The notes beneath the pieces are model-generated. The model saw nothing but the letters and a program-made list of their open reading frames with translations. It did not search any database and was not told the origin of the DNA. This document shows positions 36,422-48,841 of a stretch of 64,000 nt of DNA, piece after piece. The first letter of the stretch is position 1, and each line of letters starts with the position of its first letter. The position numbers were made by a program, and so were the translations under genes. The DNA is from Nannobrachium achirus (lineage: Eukaryota; Chordata; Actinopteri; Myctophiformes; Myctophidae), in NCBI GenBank assembly GCA_963921795.1, contig OY997645.1, forward strand, positions 18,108,865-18,172,864, given 5' to 3'.

Positions 36422-37858
36422 TTAACATATCTCTGCAGGCAATTACCCGAGACCCCCCGCGGGGTCTAACACAGAACCTACGGTGGAGCTGGGGTGGTGG
36501 CGGGGCAGTAGCTTGCGCAACAATACCTTACCTACAGGCAGGTCTACCTATATATTGTATAGGGGGCGGGACGCGCAGGTCCCGACCACGTGAGCGCACG
36601 CAACCTCCAGAACACTCCCCCGAACTCGCTTCGTCATTACACTCCTTCGCATCATTAATTAAATGGTCATCAAACTCGTTGGACAACCTCCAAAACTCGT
36701 CAAACTTGTCATATGGCTGTGGGTGAGAAATATTACTAATTGAGGTTGGGAAATACACTATGTTAACCATTTGACTCTGAAATCCACAATAACTGATTCA
36801 AAACCCATGGCCCTCATTAACATAATGAGGGTCCATAGGAACTTAAACATTATGGAGTTAGATGTCTTTATCACTTTTGCTGAAGTGTACAAAGAATGGT
36901 ATGCAGATAAGCATTGATAAACCTTCTGCTCTGGTCAGAGGAATTCGATCCAATATAGTCTATAAGTCTTGGGAGAGCCAATGATTTATTTGTTTTCTGT
37001 ACAGCTCTCTTTTCCCCCCTTTCTTCCAATGTAATCATTATGTCAATTAGCAATAGCACACCCAGACCTTTTGGGAAAAGACACATTTTATCAATGGCAT
37101 TTGAAACCGTATTTTTCTTTCAGAGCTGAGAAATTGGATAGTTATTCATTCTTTCCCCAGCATTTAAATGCCTTGAATGTCTGGGGAGTTTTTAAAGTTT
37201 TATTTGCAATAATTGCTGTGGCTAAAATCAATACAAAAGGACTAATCGGATACCCCTGCCAAATACTACGTTTAATTTGGAAGTTCTATTGAAAAGCCAT
37301 GGCTGAGAAATACTGTTAATACCATTATAAAGTACCTGAATGACATTACATTGTTCAGATGTTTTTCCATTTAAAAACCTAAGAATACAAGTTGAGGGAT
37401 CAGTGAATTATAATCAATTACAGTATTCTTAAGACTAATCGGGTATGATTAGAAACGTGTTACTTTGATAAACGCAGACTTTGAGGCTGTTTCATTATTA
37501 TCTTACTCAATCCTTAAATATATATATATTAAGCACAAACGTGCTAAGAGCTTGTAATCTCCACAAAGGAAACTGTCTTTGTTCATTTTTGGATTATACA
37601 TACTGTAGTTTCATAGAGTTGTCTGTTTACTTTTTAAAAACATAATAAATCAGATCTGTACTGTAATTTCAGTCCAGAAGTGTTTGTAAAATCATGTTAT
37701 GATACCATCTGGCCTGATGACTTTCCATTAGGCATCTGTGGGAAGGCAGTGATCAGCTCTGCCATAGTCATTTCAGCCTCAGTTAGAATTTTCTATCCGG
37801 TCCATTCCTGTACCAAACCCACGGTAAAAAATCTGCCTCTTGATTATAGTACTTCATA
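36422..37858. other. no feature recognised
   Basis: Ordinary AT-rich intron sequence. Confidence 0.45.
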
Positions 37859-38090
37859 GCTGTCGGGGGGATACCTTGTATGTTCTTTTTTATTAATTAT
37901 TTAAAATAGTGACAATAGCCGTTCTACAAGCTCACACCGCCTTGCATCGCAAGGCGTTGTGAGCTTGTTGATCTGCTAGTTTCACTACATTTGAACAACA
38001 CTACTCTAGTATGGTGAAGTAAAACTCTAGTTTTATGAAAACATGAAACGTTGAAATATGGAGATACGGTTTGTGCGCGACAGCAACAAT
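37859..38090. mobile_element. MITE-c copy 4
   Basis: Edges TGTCGGGGGGATACCTTG and TTTGTGCGCGACAGCAAC, with a central fold-back module (37911-37984) whose arms carry CTACAAGCTCACACCGCC and GGCGTTGTGAGCTTGTTGAT. Confidence 0.75.
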
Positions 38091-38432
38091 AATATGTAAC
38101 TATCAATTGCAATCTGATCATCAATTATTAACATGTAGTTTATTTACAGTATTGCCTTTTTGGCTTGCCTTGTTTTTCCAAATTAGAATATAATCAATTA
38201 TTCAAACCATCCAGCAAATGAAAGCGCCTCACCTTTTCTGTGTAAAGGTCATTCAACTTTGTCTATTAGAATTCAAGATTATTAGACTCATATGAGTTTG
38301 ACTCTTTTGGATATAATGTCTATTTGTTGTTATCTTTTACAAATGGCCAATCTTTGATGCAATCATCTTGAATGCACTTTTTCCTAACATTACGTTTGAG
38401 ACACTCCGTCCTCAGTGCATTCCCAGACCAGG

Positions 38433-38493
38433 CGTGCCAGCAAACTCATGCTGAGCTGGTATGTGACCAGCTCAGCATGAGTTTGCTGGCACG
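38433..38493. repeat. perfect hairpin, 28-nt arms
   Basis: Arms 38433-38460 and 38466-38493 are exactly complementary around ATGTG. The sequence (CGTGCCAGCAAACTCATG...) is unrelated to the AGATCTACAAGC module. Confidence 0.96.
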
Positions 38494-40152
38494 GCTGGTT
38501 ATGTCTTTACTGTACAGTAGGTTATGTCTGTTTTATGTGTAACCGGCTGTAGAGTGGCTGATACAAGAAGTCACAATATAAACCAGTTTGCACTGTCAAT
38601 TCATAATATATATCTAATAATATTAAACTTGGGTTATGGATAGGGCACGGTCATACAGAAGCTCAATTATACATATACAGGCGGATTCTGCTTTTCAATG
38701 GGAACGGAGCGGTTTGTTGCCATTTGGCAATTTCTGTCAAAAACAAAACGCTCTGTTCTCATTGAAAAGCATTGGCACAATCCACCCTCATAGAATTACC
38801 TACCTTTTTGAGTGTGAACCTTCAAATTGTTGCTACTGTATTTTGAAAAGTTTGTCTCTTTTTTGCCCTTCTGCAGATGAGTAAAACACAAAGTGACAAA
38901 TATTCAATAGTGATTTAAAGCCTTGGGTTGCAGCGCTTTTAATCAAAGTCAGCTCATCGCCACAAATAAGTGCTGCATTGAGAGAATAATATTATTGTAC
39001 ATCACACAATCTGAAGAGGCAAAGAAGGCTGCATTGCTCTCCCCTTGGAGTTACAGTAGCCTACAACTATACAGTAAGCCTATTTCTGTGACACTTGTGT
39101 GCCATAGAAGTGCATAAACCCAAACGAGACGTGAAATCAATAGTGCCACTGGTCACGTTTCAAGTAGCTGGTAAATGGCTTTGTGAAGATTAACTCCCTT
39201 CCTCTAATTATAGCCAGCCTTTGTATAATTGCCTAAATACAGCAGTTTAATTTAGAGTAAAACGGACCACCACATTGGTATTTATGAGTTCCTCTATTAG
39301 AGACCAAATGAATATTCATGAACTTAATGAACACCAATGCAGTGCAGCACTCCTGCAAATAAATATTTACAACCCTCTTAAGTGCTGCCCTATCTAATAA
39401 TAGCGATCTATTAGAGTCCCATGATGCCAGCTTGTTGAAATGGTCATTGTTTACCGACCCAAAACTGCGATTAAATGTGTCCCTGAAGAATATTGGTTCC
39501 TATTGCGGCCCCTATCTGATCTTTCTTGTGTACCAGACTCAATTGCCATTCAAGCTCCCCCATTTTTAAAACTAGAAAGCCTCTTATGATCGGCAAAACG
39601 ATTAAATATGTATTGCGCTGGAGATCGGGCCGTCCCCTGCTCTTTGACCTTCAGCGACTGCTCCAGCGAGCCTGCTGTGTCACCGATAGTCGTCTGTAAT
39701 TAAACCCCATGCGGCCGACCGTGGCCCCAATAATAAAGTCATTCCATTTCCCCGTCCAGGTTCTTATCGGACTCTCGGGAGCGTGAGAGCTCGCAGTAAA
39801 CAATGGCCTGGGTTCTCTTATTTGCAGCCTGATTTGAAAGAGGCAGAGAGAGATGGGGAGGACCTAATATCATAATAATATGATATGATATATTAGAAAG
39901 GGGCGAGGAGAGGTAAATGGAGAAAGAGATGGGGCAGAGAGAGAGCGTGTGAGAACGGCACAGTTCTACGCCTGGAGACGAGACATAGAGATTATGACCT
40001 TATGATATCTACATTCTTGTTCAGGTTCCTTCAAGTAAACAAATTAATCAAAGAGCAAACCTCATTTTAAACAATGCCAAAGACAGGAAATGCGGGCGGT
40101 GGTGGTGTGTGTGTGTGGGGGGGAACTAAGTGAGCCAAGGAGGGCACTAGAG
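38494..40152. other. single-copy intron sequence, candidate conserved non-coding segment
   Basis: No repeats were recognised between about 39120 and 39860. The sequence is balanced in composition with clustered AT-rich homeodomain-like motifs (CTCTAATTATAGCC, GTAATTAAACCCC). Enhancer potential is inference only. Confidence 0.35.
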
Positions 40153-40644
40153 CAAGGGGTCTTCAACAGGGGGTACGGGACCCCTAGGGGGTCCCTAGAG
40201 TTACTACAGGGGGGCCGCCAAATCCTTGTGTGATAGGGCCATTCTTTTAAATGAACAACTTGAACCCTGGCATCCCTATTCCAAGGAGAACTTTAGTCAA
40301 AAATAGCAGATCTACAAGTTCTCAACGCCTCGTGCTGCAAGGCGTTGTGAGCTTGTAGATCGTCAATTTTCGGCAAATAGGTTTGGTCTAGAGGTAAAAA
40401 AAAGAGCAGACCAAGTACATGGTGAATGGTCAAGTTTACAAAATATTGACGATTTAAGTGGTTAAATGTCTGAAAATACACATTAACATGACAGATGACA
40501 GTGCTGTCAATCAAGTCTAGGAATCTATCTATGAAATCGATGGAAATCTGCATCACACATTTTTATACAAAATGTAGAGGGGGTCCCTGCTTCATCTCCC
40601 TCTCAGCTAAGGGGTCCCTGGCCTGAAAACATTGAAGACCCCTG
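40153..40644. mobile_element. non-autonomous hAT, family F2 copy 2
   Basis: Begins CAAGGGGTCTTCAACAGGG and ends ATTGAAGACCCCTG, with an exact 8-bp TSD CACTAGAG (40145-40152, 40645-40652). Contains a full fold-back module at 40298-40371. Confidence 0.94.
40298..40371. repeat. fold-back module in F2 copy 2
   Basis: AAAATAGCAGATCTACAAG...AACGCCTCG pairs with ...AAGGCGTTGTGAGCTTGTAGATCGTCAATTTT read in two halves; the right terminal part has diverged. Confidence 0.9.
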
Positions 40645-40983
40645 CACTAGAGTAAGGAGTGATGGGGCCTCAAGGACCAATACATCAATGAATAGTTTAA
40701 CTGACGGTCATGAGCAGAAAGCAGTGATCCTGTCCTCAGACCTTCTTCACCGCCCTTCTTAGCACTTTATATGGATCAAAGCACAGCACTGGAATGCAAG
40801 AGAGTCGACCTGAATATGAATGTATCTCCCTTTTTTTCCCCCTCTGGTCCTGTGAGAAAGCAAAAAATAAAGAAATAAATCGCTTAATTCAGAGGGGCTT
40901 CAACAGGGTGAACGGGACCCCTAGGGGGTCATCAGAGTTTCTACACTTGAACCCTAGTATCCTTATTCGGTGTGGAACATTAG

Positions 40984-41066
40984 CCAAAAATAGCCGATCT
41001 ACAAGCTTACAACGCGTCGTGCTGCGAGGCGTTGTGAACTTGTACTGTAGATCTGCTATTCTTGGC
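40984..41066. repeat. fold-back module in F2 copy 3
   Basis: CCAAAAATAGCCGATCTAC and CTGTAGATCTGCTATTCTTG arms flank a GCGTCGTGCTGCGAGGC centre. Confidence 0.88.
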
Positions 41067-41085
41067 AAAGAGGTTTGGTGTAGAC

Positions 41086-41992
41086 TAGAGGTCTTCACGG
41101 GTCCAATTTGAACTACCCGAACCCAAAAGGACCCGGGGGAAATGGACCCGGACCCATATGGCCCCGTCTATCATTTGGAATTTGAGAACCGTTACCCGAT
41201 CAGCCCCGAGACGTGATGGATCCGATCCGAACGGCCCCTCCTGTTATTAGAAAAATTGGATCCGAAACCCGAGCAGAACGGGAGATCCGAGACCCGAACC
41301 TGTCGCCCCGAAATGAAAGAATGCCAACGTTATTATATTAAGAGTTGTATCAGACATATTTCTTACCTAACGTCGCCACGGTGCTGCTGTTGCTGTCAGC
41401 GGCGCTGTGCCTCTCGCCAAAAGATGATCTTTTCCCAGACCAGTAAGTCAATGCGGACAGTTTGTAAATACAAATAAATCCATGTTTTTATTCCTTCTTC
41501 ATTGGCTAGCCAATGCTAATGCTATCGTTCTCTGTCGCATGTGTTGTTCATTATATCTTTCTGCTTTGAGTGTCCATTTTGCTCTGCAGAGCATGACAAC
41601 ACGCAATGACAACTCCATTGTAAACCGTTAACCAAAACGTTACGTTAATATCTTTGATAATAATAACAAAATCCAACTGATACAGTCAGTGTTGTTGTGA
41701 CTGAGTGAGTTATACTTCTCAGTTCTCACAACCAATGCAACAGATTACATGCTGCATCTTTAGTGCCATCGTGTGGCGTTATCTATTTGGTGCAGTTGTT
41801 GCGTTCGCTTTCACTTCAATCTCGGCCTGTCTCGGCTCCACTCGGGTAACAGGAGATACCCGGGGAACCGGGGCAGACGGCCCCGGCCCCGGCCCGCCCC
41901 GCGGTAAAAGCTCGAAAACGGCCCCGTTACCCGGCTCGGGGCGGTTCGGATCGCGGGTAATTTCGGATCTCGGGCAGGTCCGAAGACCTCTA
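41086..41992. mobile_element. hAT element nested inside F2 copy 3
   Basis: Inverted ends TAGAGGTCTTC and GAAGACCTCTA with an exact 8-bp TSD GTGTAGAC (41078-41085, 41993-42000). The 907-bp element is rich in CCCGGACCC / GGGTCCG-like blocks at both ends and has no transposase. The insertion splits the F2 sequence precisely. Confidence 0.94.
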
Positions 41993-42928
41993 GTGTAGAC
42001 TATAGCGGGATCAGAAGAGTGGACTAAGTATTGACGGTTCAAGTGGTTCAATGTCTAAAAATACACATTAGTCCAACAACCTACACTGATGATAGTGCTG
42101 TCAAACAAGTCTAGTCTAAGCTGTCTAAGAAGTCTATGAACATTTTTAATATGCAACACAACTTTATACAATACGTAGTTCATCTCTCTCTCAGCCAAGG
42201 GGTCTTTGGCCTGAAAACGTTGAAGACCCCTGGCTTATTTTCTTTACGAGTAAAAATGTAGTCACCTGTCTGGAAACAATTGGTCGCTTAAAAAAGGAGC
42301 ACTACAGCCCTGGACCACCAAGGACTGAGTGCCTTCTATTGAGACAGATGACACTTTTTCCACACCTGTCCTTTTTATCACCCGCATGCTTATGTAAACA
42401 CACAGCGTGGCCAGAAATAAAATGAGGCTGCTGCTACGCACCTACAGTACAGTAGACAGTATACGTTTAATGAAAGGAGGACAGGCGGCAGCAGCTGTGT
42501 AGACATTTAAAAAAGAAAAGTGTGATGTGCCAATTATTGCGTTGAGCGTTGGGACGTCTAGGGCTACTCTGCAATTCATGGAGAGAGGAGCGCGTGTGTC
42601 TGCAATATACGCATTACGCACTGCACCGCCCGCGACCCATGTCTCCCATTCAGCGGCAGCAGTGATTAAACTGAGGGGACTATTCACTCCAAGGAATCGC
42701 AACACAAAAGCCGATGATTCCTATCTGTCCCTGAATATCCTAGTCTTTCTCTTTTCTGTCATGCGTTTTCTATTCTAATTAATGAACATGAACACACCAT
42801 GGCATGAATATGTACAGAAACGAAACACGCTCGGCAGTCCCGGGGTGGGGTGGATCTGCAGAGTACCTGTTCTTAGAATACAGGGGAGTCGAACACCAAG
42901 AGATCAGGACAGAGTTGCACATTATGGT

Positions 42929-43217
42929 CTCTGTCGGGTGAAAACCTCATACAGGTATGTCCAACCCAAAACTGTTACTTTTAAGCTCGAAGCGCGGGTG
43001 GAAACCTTGTATGTCCAAAACTGTTTATCATTTTAAAAATCATTTAAAATAGTGAAAATTGCTGATCTACAAGCACACAACGGTGTGCTTGTAGATCTGC
43101 TATTTTCAGAAGTTTTGTGCGACAGTCTTGTATGGTGAAGCAGAGCTTTACTTTACGGGAAAAAAAACTACAAATTTGAAACTTGGAGATACAAGGTTTC
43201 TGCCTGACAGTGACGAT
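42929..43217. mobile_element. MITE-c copy 5
   Basis: Edges CTGTCGGGTGAAAACCTC and GGTTTCTGCCTGACAGTGAC. An internal partial repeat (GGGTGGAAACCTTGTATGTC at about 42998) shows the left end duplicated. The central fold-back is at 43054-43107. Confidence 0.78.
43054..43107. repeat. fold-back module, 25-nt arms, 4-nt loop
   Basis: Arms 43054-43078 and 43083-43107 pair with two mismatches around AACG. Confidence 0.93.
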
Positions 43218-43263
43218 TTTGCACCTTACCTGTCAACTAACGGTACATGGCAAGCAAGCATGT

Positions 43264-43394
43264 CCCCCAGCCCAGCCCAGCCCATCCCAGCCCAGCCCAG
43301 CCCAGCCCATCCCAGCCCAGCCCAGCCCAGCCCAGCCCAGCCCAGCCCAGCCCAGCCCAGCCCAGCCCAGCCCAGCCCAGCCCAGCCCAGCCCA
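43264..43394. repeat. (CCCAG)n pentanucleotide minisatellite
   Basis: About 25 units with occasional CCCAT variants. The Pro-Ser-Gln ORFs it creates are artefacts. Confidence 0.98.
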
Positions 43395-43587
43395 AGCACC
43401 CTTTGATGCCTTGTCTCCTGACAACAAATTGAACATTGGTCACCCGTTCCCCCGGCAACGGCTATAACCTATTTTCATCCCCTGGTGGTGACAGTGTGAG
43501 ACACATGTTGTAAGGTGAACGCTATAAATCACAAAGCCCTGCACGCAGCCACGCATGCACACAGACGCACGCACACAGACGCGCACA

Positions 43588-43669
<82 letters not shown>
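43588..43669. repeat. (CA)n microsatellite
   Basis: Uninterrupted CA repeats. Confidence 0.98.
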
Positions 43670-43672
<3 letters not shown>

Positions 43673-44049
43673 GTTGCCATTGATCCAGCTCAGAGACAAA
43701 TCCATTCCTGTCTTGATGGATTCATTACTCCTTAATGGGCCTATTTTACATTGTTTGCTTTGGGTAACGCGCTGTAACGTGGAAATACATTGAGATCAAT
43801 GGGGAGTCATAAGCACACGTCACACGCACAGTGGCAATCACTCTCCCAGTGTGCCGATACACTCTTCATCATATTGACACCGGGGCATGACGGAGGGGTT
43901 AATAATGTAAAACCACAAGGATTCGCGATGCCTTCGTCTTTGCTGTTAATTAACCGCTTATACCCTCTGTTCTTAGTGAAACGCTATTGAGTTGCAACAG
44001 TAGCCTACTTAGTCTGCTCTTGTTTCCTTTCATACTGAAACACTTCACC

Positions 44050-44112
44050 AGAAACAGCAGATCTACAAGCTCAAAGCACGTTGCGATGCTCTGGAAGCTT
44101 GTAGCTATTTCC
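44050..44112. repeat. decayed fold-back module
   Basis: AACAGCAGATCTACAAGCTC pairs loosely with GGAAGCTTGTAGCTATTTCC. Confidence 0.75.
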
Positions 44113-45717
44113 AACGCCCCCAGAAGACGGGCATTGGGGATTCAAGCGGTAAAATCACAATACAATATAAAAATTATATTTGGTGGAGACACTGACTGTG
44201 ATTCAGCTTTCGGTTGGACTTTTTACTGACAAAGCTCCAACTAATAACATTGTTTTCCATTAGAGCTAAATTATAGTTAAATGGCTGGGGGCTAAGCTAA
44301 GGTCATTGACTAGATTGCCTGCTTGTGAATAGCAGCCATTTATGTGGCACGCGCCTCGCTAAGAATAAGGAACAATAAAGTAAAGCTACTACATTCAAGA
44401 AAATTGAGGTGCAGAGGAGTCAACCCAAGGTCTCAGCGTTGGAAATGTGCAATAATCATTATCCTTGCCACTTTCAATTGCATCAATACTCGGAGGCCCA
44501 TCAATAGGAACAAAAACTGCATGGAAATGAAATAGTTATGTGGGTGACCTTGTGCGCATGATGTCACAGCGATGCTCTCCATTTCGGTCAGTATATTCTA
44601 TAGGAGAAAGGAACGGCAAAAAGCTCCTGTTCAGCCTGTGGTCGTCAGTATTATTAATAGGAGCTTTTAGTTGTGATCTCTGTCTGACATTTATAACCCA
44701 CTTTTACGCTAGCACAGCTCTCACCGGGTAAATGACACTTTACATCAGACAGGTGATGTAAAAAGACAAGAAGAGTGAGGGGTTCTCAGTTTTCACCCGT
44801 GCAACACTGGAGCTGGCAAGGTGGTTCAGCATGCATGCATGCATGCACTGGAACTGAACGGTCATAGGGTCGACCTCCACAGCAACGCATGAGTGCGGTA
44901 TCGGATCAGCGAGGATACATCAAGTGTATCCTCCATGTCTCCTTTACAGACATATACTGTACGTGACATGAGAAATTCTCCTCCTCTACAGTACATGACA
45001 AACCTCATGGGTCATCTGTGTATGTCATCTGCCTTGTCAATTTCCTACCTGCTTCCTTGTTATAAGATACTATATAACAGCCTCATCTAAAGAAATCGTC
45101 ATCAGTGTCATATACATATTAATGTTCTTTTTGCTTGCTGTGCGTCCCCTAGCTTTACATTCCGTGTTTCTTTTGTCTTTCGTCCTCCCACTGAACAGAA
45201 AGTTAGATTAAAGGCTACGTGTGCAAAGATGAAATGCAATAGTGGCTTAATCGGCTGTAACTCATCCCACCAGGAGAAAATGAGGCTCACTTCATGCTCT
45301 ATTAAAGGGAATGAGATCCAATGAAGCAACTGTCAGTAATTGGGCTTTTGGTGCATGCTGGTTCGATCTTGCCAGTAGATGAACTGAAGGACTTAGAAGC
45401 CATTAGAGGGCCAAGCCTGGTCTATTATGTTCCTTTTGGGCGCTAAAACATTTAGGCCGTACCCTCTACTTTAAAATACTGATGCGGTTTGAATATGACC
45501 TAAGCAAGGACGAGTCATGGCTGTTTGGCATTTGAACAAAGTTGGTATATTTTTGTCTTCTCCCTATTTAAAGTCCTTTATTTTTGGTCAATAACCACTT
45601 AAACTCTCTATAATTACTGTAGTAAACCTGAACTGAGTTGGCTCTTTAGTTTAGTTTAGTTTCTTTCTTTTATTTAATTCTTTGTCTTTTTTTTACCACT
45701 AACACCCATCTCTTTGC
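44113..45717. other. intron; SINE-like patch and (GCAT)n
   Basis: At 44818-44890, TGGTTCAGCATG followed by (GCAT)n and GGGTCGACCTCC vaguely resembles A and B boxes of a tRNA-SINE. Nothing else was recognised. Confidence 0.35.
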
Positions 45718-45766
45718 TGAAAATAGAAGATCTACACTGGGTGATTGTAAGCTTGTAGATCACTGA
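45718..45766. repeat. fold-back relic
   Basis: AATAGAAGATCTACACTGGG and GTAAGCTTGTAGATCACTG face each other over a short centre. Confidence 0.7.
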
Positions 45767-46344
45767 ATGTTCACCCCAGAATAGGGACTATGGGTGATTA
45801 AAAGTGGTTACAATGCTGCCTCCTTGAGCATTCAAGGTGTCATCCCTGAGGCAAATAATTAAATCTCTGTTTAATGTGTGCTATGAGTAGTCCCACTGGA
45901 ACTGGCAGCTGGAGCTTCATTCATCGATAGGGGTGCACGTTGTTCTGACTGTAATCTAGTTAATAACCGTTGCTGCTGTGACAGATTTTATCTCTTAAAG
46001 ATTAATTAATGAGCATCACATAGCATGTGAGAAAAAGTTCTTCCAAATGTTCTTTCCGTCTAGAGCCAACAGTGGAATGTTGACCCGGAGAAATGGATTC
46101 ACGGACTCACACAAAAACATTACTTATTTTGATTGATTGGTTGAATATTTATTACAGTTTGCAATTAGTCCATTGTTCTAACTGGCTTACTAACCAAGTG
46201 TACTGTATGTGTGTTACGCACAGCATTATAGCCCTTGCTTCCTGTAATGTGGATCATTTGATATCCTAACGGAAGCGTCAGTCAGTGCACAACTCGTGAT
46301 GATTAACCACATAAACCATAGCGTGCCTATTCTTGGCATGTCAT

Positions 46345-46415
46345 AAAAAAAGGCAAATAGCAGACAAGACAGACCTGCAAACTTGTACTGTAGGTCAGCT
46401 ATTTTCTCTATTTTA
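46345..46415. repeat. fold-back relic
   Basis: AAATAGCAGACAAGACAGAC pairs partly with CTGTAGGTCAGCTATTTTC. Confidence 0.6.
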
Positions 46416-47715
46416 TGTACAACAAAGTAAATAGTCAAGTCAAGTACATTTGATTTATAAAGAATATTTAAAAACAACCAAGGTTGCCAAAGTGGTGATA
46501 GGGTTAAGTGGGTTAAAGATAACCCTGTGATTGTTTTCTTTTAGAAATAAGGTTTAAGTTGTCAAAGGCCTTGTGGTTGTACAGTATCATGTGTACTGTA
46601 GACCTTTGGGTTAAAATGTAGTTTCCTTTTTCAGCTTTTCCTTTGTCTAACTTACTGTATAGTATTTAATCATGCTGGAGGTCTGCCGGACTGTAAGTCA
46701 GTCCAGCGAGAGGATCATCTTGACATAATTATCTAAACTCAGTCGTGGCTTGCTTGGCCAATACTGGGAAATCAATCCTTTACCCCACTGTCTCCCCACT
46801 GGCAGGTATCCAGTGATGGTGTTGGCACATAGACTTTTTGGATGGTGGCAGGTGCAGAAGTGCAGAAGTCTCATCCATTCTCACAAGTTCTGTTTTACAA
46901 AACCACAGAATTGAGTCTGAGGGATCTTTAAAGAATGAAGTCTATCCTATGAGTTCTGTTAATCATGGATCAATTTCTAAGGACCTCAAGGGGGGGAGAG
47001 GCAATCATTATTTCCTGGATATTCTGAAAATGTTTATTCTTTATGAAGATGAGTCTTACATGAAATGAACAGACCTTCTTATTTCAGTCCACATTTCTTC
47101 AGTAATTAGAATTAGAGGGAAATAGCTTCAGAGACGGGCTCTTTCAGAAACCAGGAGAAACATCCAATAAAGCCTTTCAATCAAAGTTCAGACAGAAAAC
47201 TAATCAAAGAAATTCTTCTTCCACTTATATGTCCCCACGGAGGGATGCACTCCACAACACACTCTCCTTGCATAATCGGATCACAGTTAGGGGAATATTT
47301 AAAAAACCATCTCACTTGAATTGTGTGAAATAGTCCAGTAGTCTCTTGTGTTACGGTGCTACACTTTCTTACATTATTAAACTATAAATCCTTTTTGTTG
47401 CGCTCTACTGAAACATCTCAATCTCCGGCTGTAGCGGTTTATTATTGCAATAAAACCCCATAATTCTCCTTAAAAGCTAAAACCTCTACAGCTTACTCAT
47501 CGACATGGCATGATGTTTTGGATTTGCTATGATATTATGATATTAAAGCTCAATTTTGCCAAATTGGCAAATTATTTTTTACAAACCCACAAACCCATCC
47601 GCCAGCCCGGATAATATCTTTACGCAATCTAACATGCACACACACTAGAGTACAGTATTCAATATCAACTTACAGTAGGCCTACATCTGATTCATACACC
47701 ATCACATCCTGATTT
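46416..47715. other. no feature recognised
   Basis: Ordinary intron sequence. Confidence 0.45.
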
Positions 47716-47742
47716 TGTGAGCTTGTAGATCAGCTATTTTAG
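47716..47742. repeat. half fold-back module
   Basis: TGTGAGCTTGTAGATCAGCT is a right arm with no left partner. Confidence 0.75.
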
Positions 47743-47936
47743 GAAAATGTTTGATATACATAACACATCTGCAGACAGTGCACGTCTGTCTGTGGCAGGT
47801 GCACAGATACACGTATGCCCATACAGTATATGGATTGGATATGGCCAGCTTCGGCAGAAACCAGCAAATATAAGGACTGGACATGCCCAACATCAGCACA
47901 AATTGGATTTATTATCTATTGGTTATGCGCATATAT

Positions 47937-48110
47937 CAGGGGTATTCAACTAGATTAGGCAGGGGGCCAGAATTGTAAAATATGAAGTCGGGGGCCACAA
48001 GACACAACAAGAACACAACATGGGTTTTGAGTGTGGTTCGTCCATTACACGCCTCCCTCAATTTCTAGCTACCCATTTTTGAGTGGACTCCAATCACCCA
48101 ATGGCTCATG

Positions 48111-48186
<76 letters not shown>

Positions 48187-48650
48187 AGGCCGTACCCTCA
48201 GATTGTCAGAAAATTGTTGAAAGCTACTGTACATCCCCACTTTCTCAGTGTCAGATTGTCCATCTCCCTCAATTAGAAGCTACCTATTTTTGAGTTTGGA
48301 GTGGACTCCAATAACCCATGTGTCATGATCAAGGGCCCAGTTGAGGCGATATAGGAATACCTACTTCCTATTTTCTCAAATCCAACATCACAGCACTGGT
48401 GCAGATATTATCCTCTCAAATCAACATGTGTAAATGTAGTATGGTATAGGACCTAATAGCACATAACAATGGACATCATTTTGTGCAATAGCACACAATG
48501 GCCCCTTAATTATTGACCAATAATGAGTTGTGGTTAATGGTTATGACAAACACTCAAAACGGAAATTGGAATATGGAATGTGTTCCAGGGCCACGAGAAA
48601 ACTTCCAACGGGACGAATTTGGCACGCAGGCCGCCAGTTGAATATCACTG
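47937..48650. mobile_element. non-autonomous hAT 191 bp upstream of the second exon
   Basis: Begins CAGGGGTATTCAACTAG and ends AGTTGAATATCACTG. The flanks GCATATAT and CCATATTT match at 6 of 8. The 714-bp element contains (TC)n and an internal duplication flanking it (CTCCCTCAATT..TACC..TTTTTGAG at about 48053 and 48262). Confidence 0.8.
48113..48184. repeat. (TC)n microsatellite
   Basis: Pure TC tract inside the hAT at 47937-48650; pyrimidine-rich on the kirrel3 sense strand. Confidence 0.98.
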
Positions 48651-48841
48651 CCATATTTTGAAATGCCTGATGTCACAGTACGCAAATTGACCTTGTTAGT
48701 CATCGGTTGACATCAGTGAAAATTGTTAGGCACCAGTTTCTGTTTCTGTGAGAATGTATTTTGTTGCACTTGGAAAGTAAATGAGATCTTGATTCTCGCT
48801 GTGAAAGGGTGATAATAAATCTACATATCTCTGGGCTGCAG

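Larger units (their letters stand above)
40890..42232. mobile_element. hAT family F2 copy 3 with nested hAT
   Basis: Begins CAGAGGGGCTTCAACAGGG and ends CGTTGAAGACCCCTG. The flanks GCTTAATT and GCTTATTT match at 7 of 8. It contains a fold-back module at 40984-41066 and a complete nested hAT at 41086-41992. Confidence 0.9.
35281..48841 (+). other. kirrel3 intron between the two Ig1 exons (13,561 bp)
   Basis: The intron begins GTAAGA and ends CTGCAG and is phase 1. It holds a degraded Harbinger-like MITE carrying a telomere-like tract, two MITE-c copies, two related hAT elements (one containing a further nested hAT), a CCCAG minisatellite, a (CA)n tract, a 714-bp hAT just before the second exon, and many fold-back modules. 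No other gene was recognised. Confidence 0.9.

Noticed and set aside
41705-42051. ORFs of about 90-97 codons on both strands
   Set aside because: They lie within the nested hAT's GC-rich right end and its reverse, with no transposase motif.
43128-43467. Pro-Ser-Gln and Gly-Leu-Trp-Ala ORFs
   Set aside because: Produced by the CCCAG minisatellite in several frames; no gene context.
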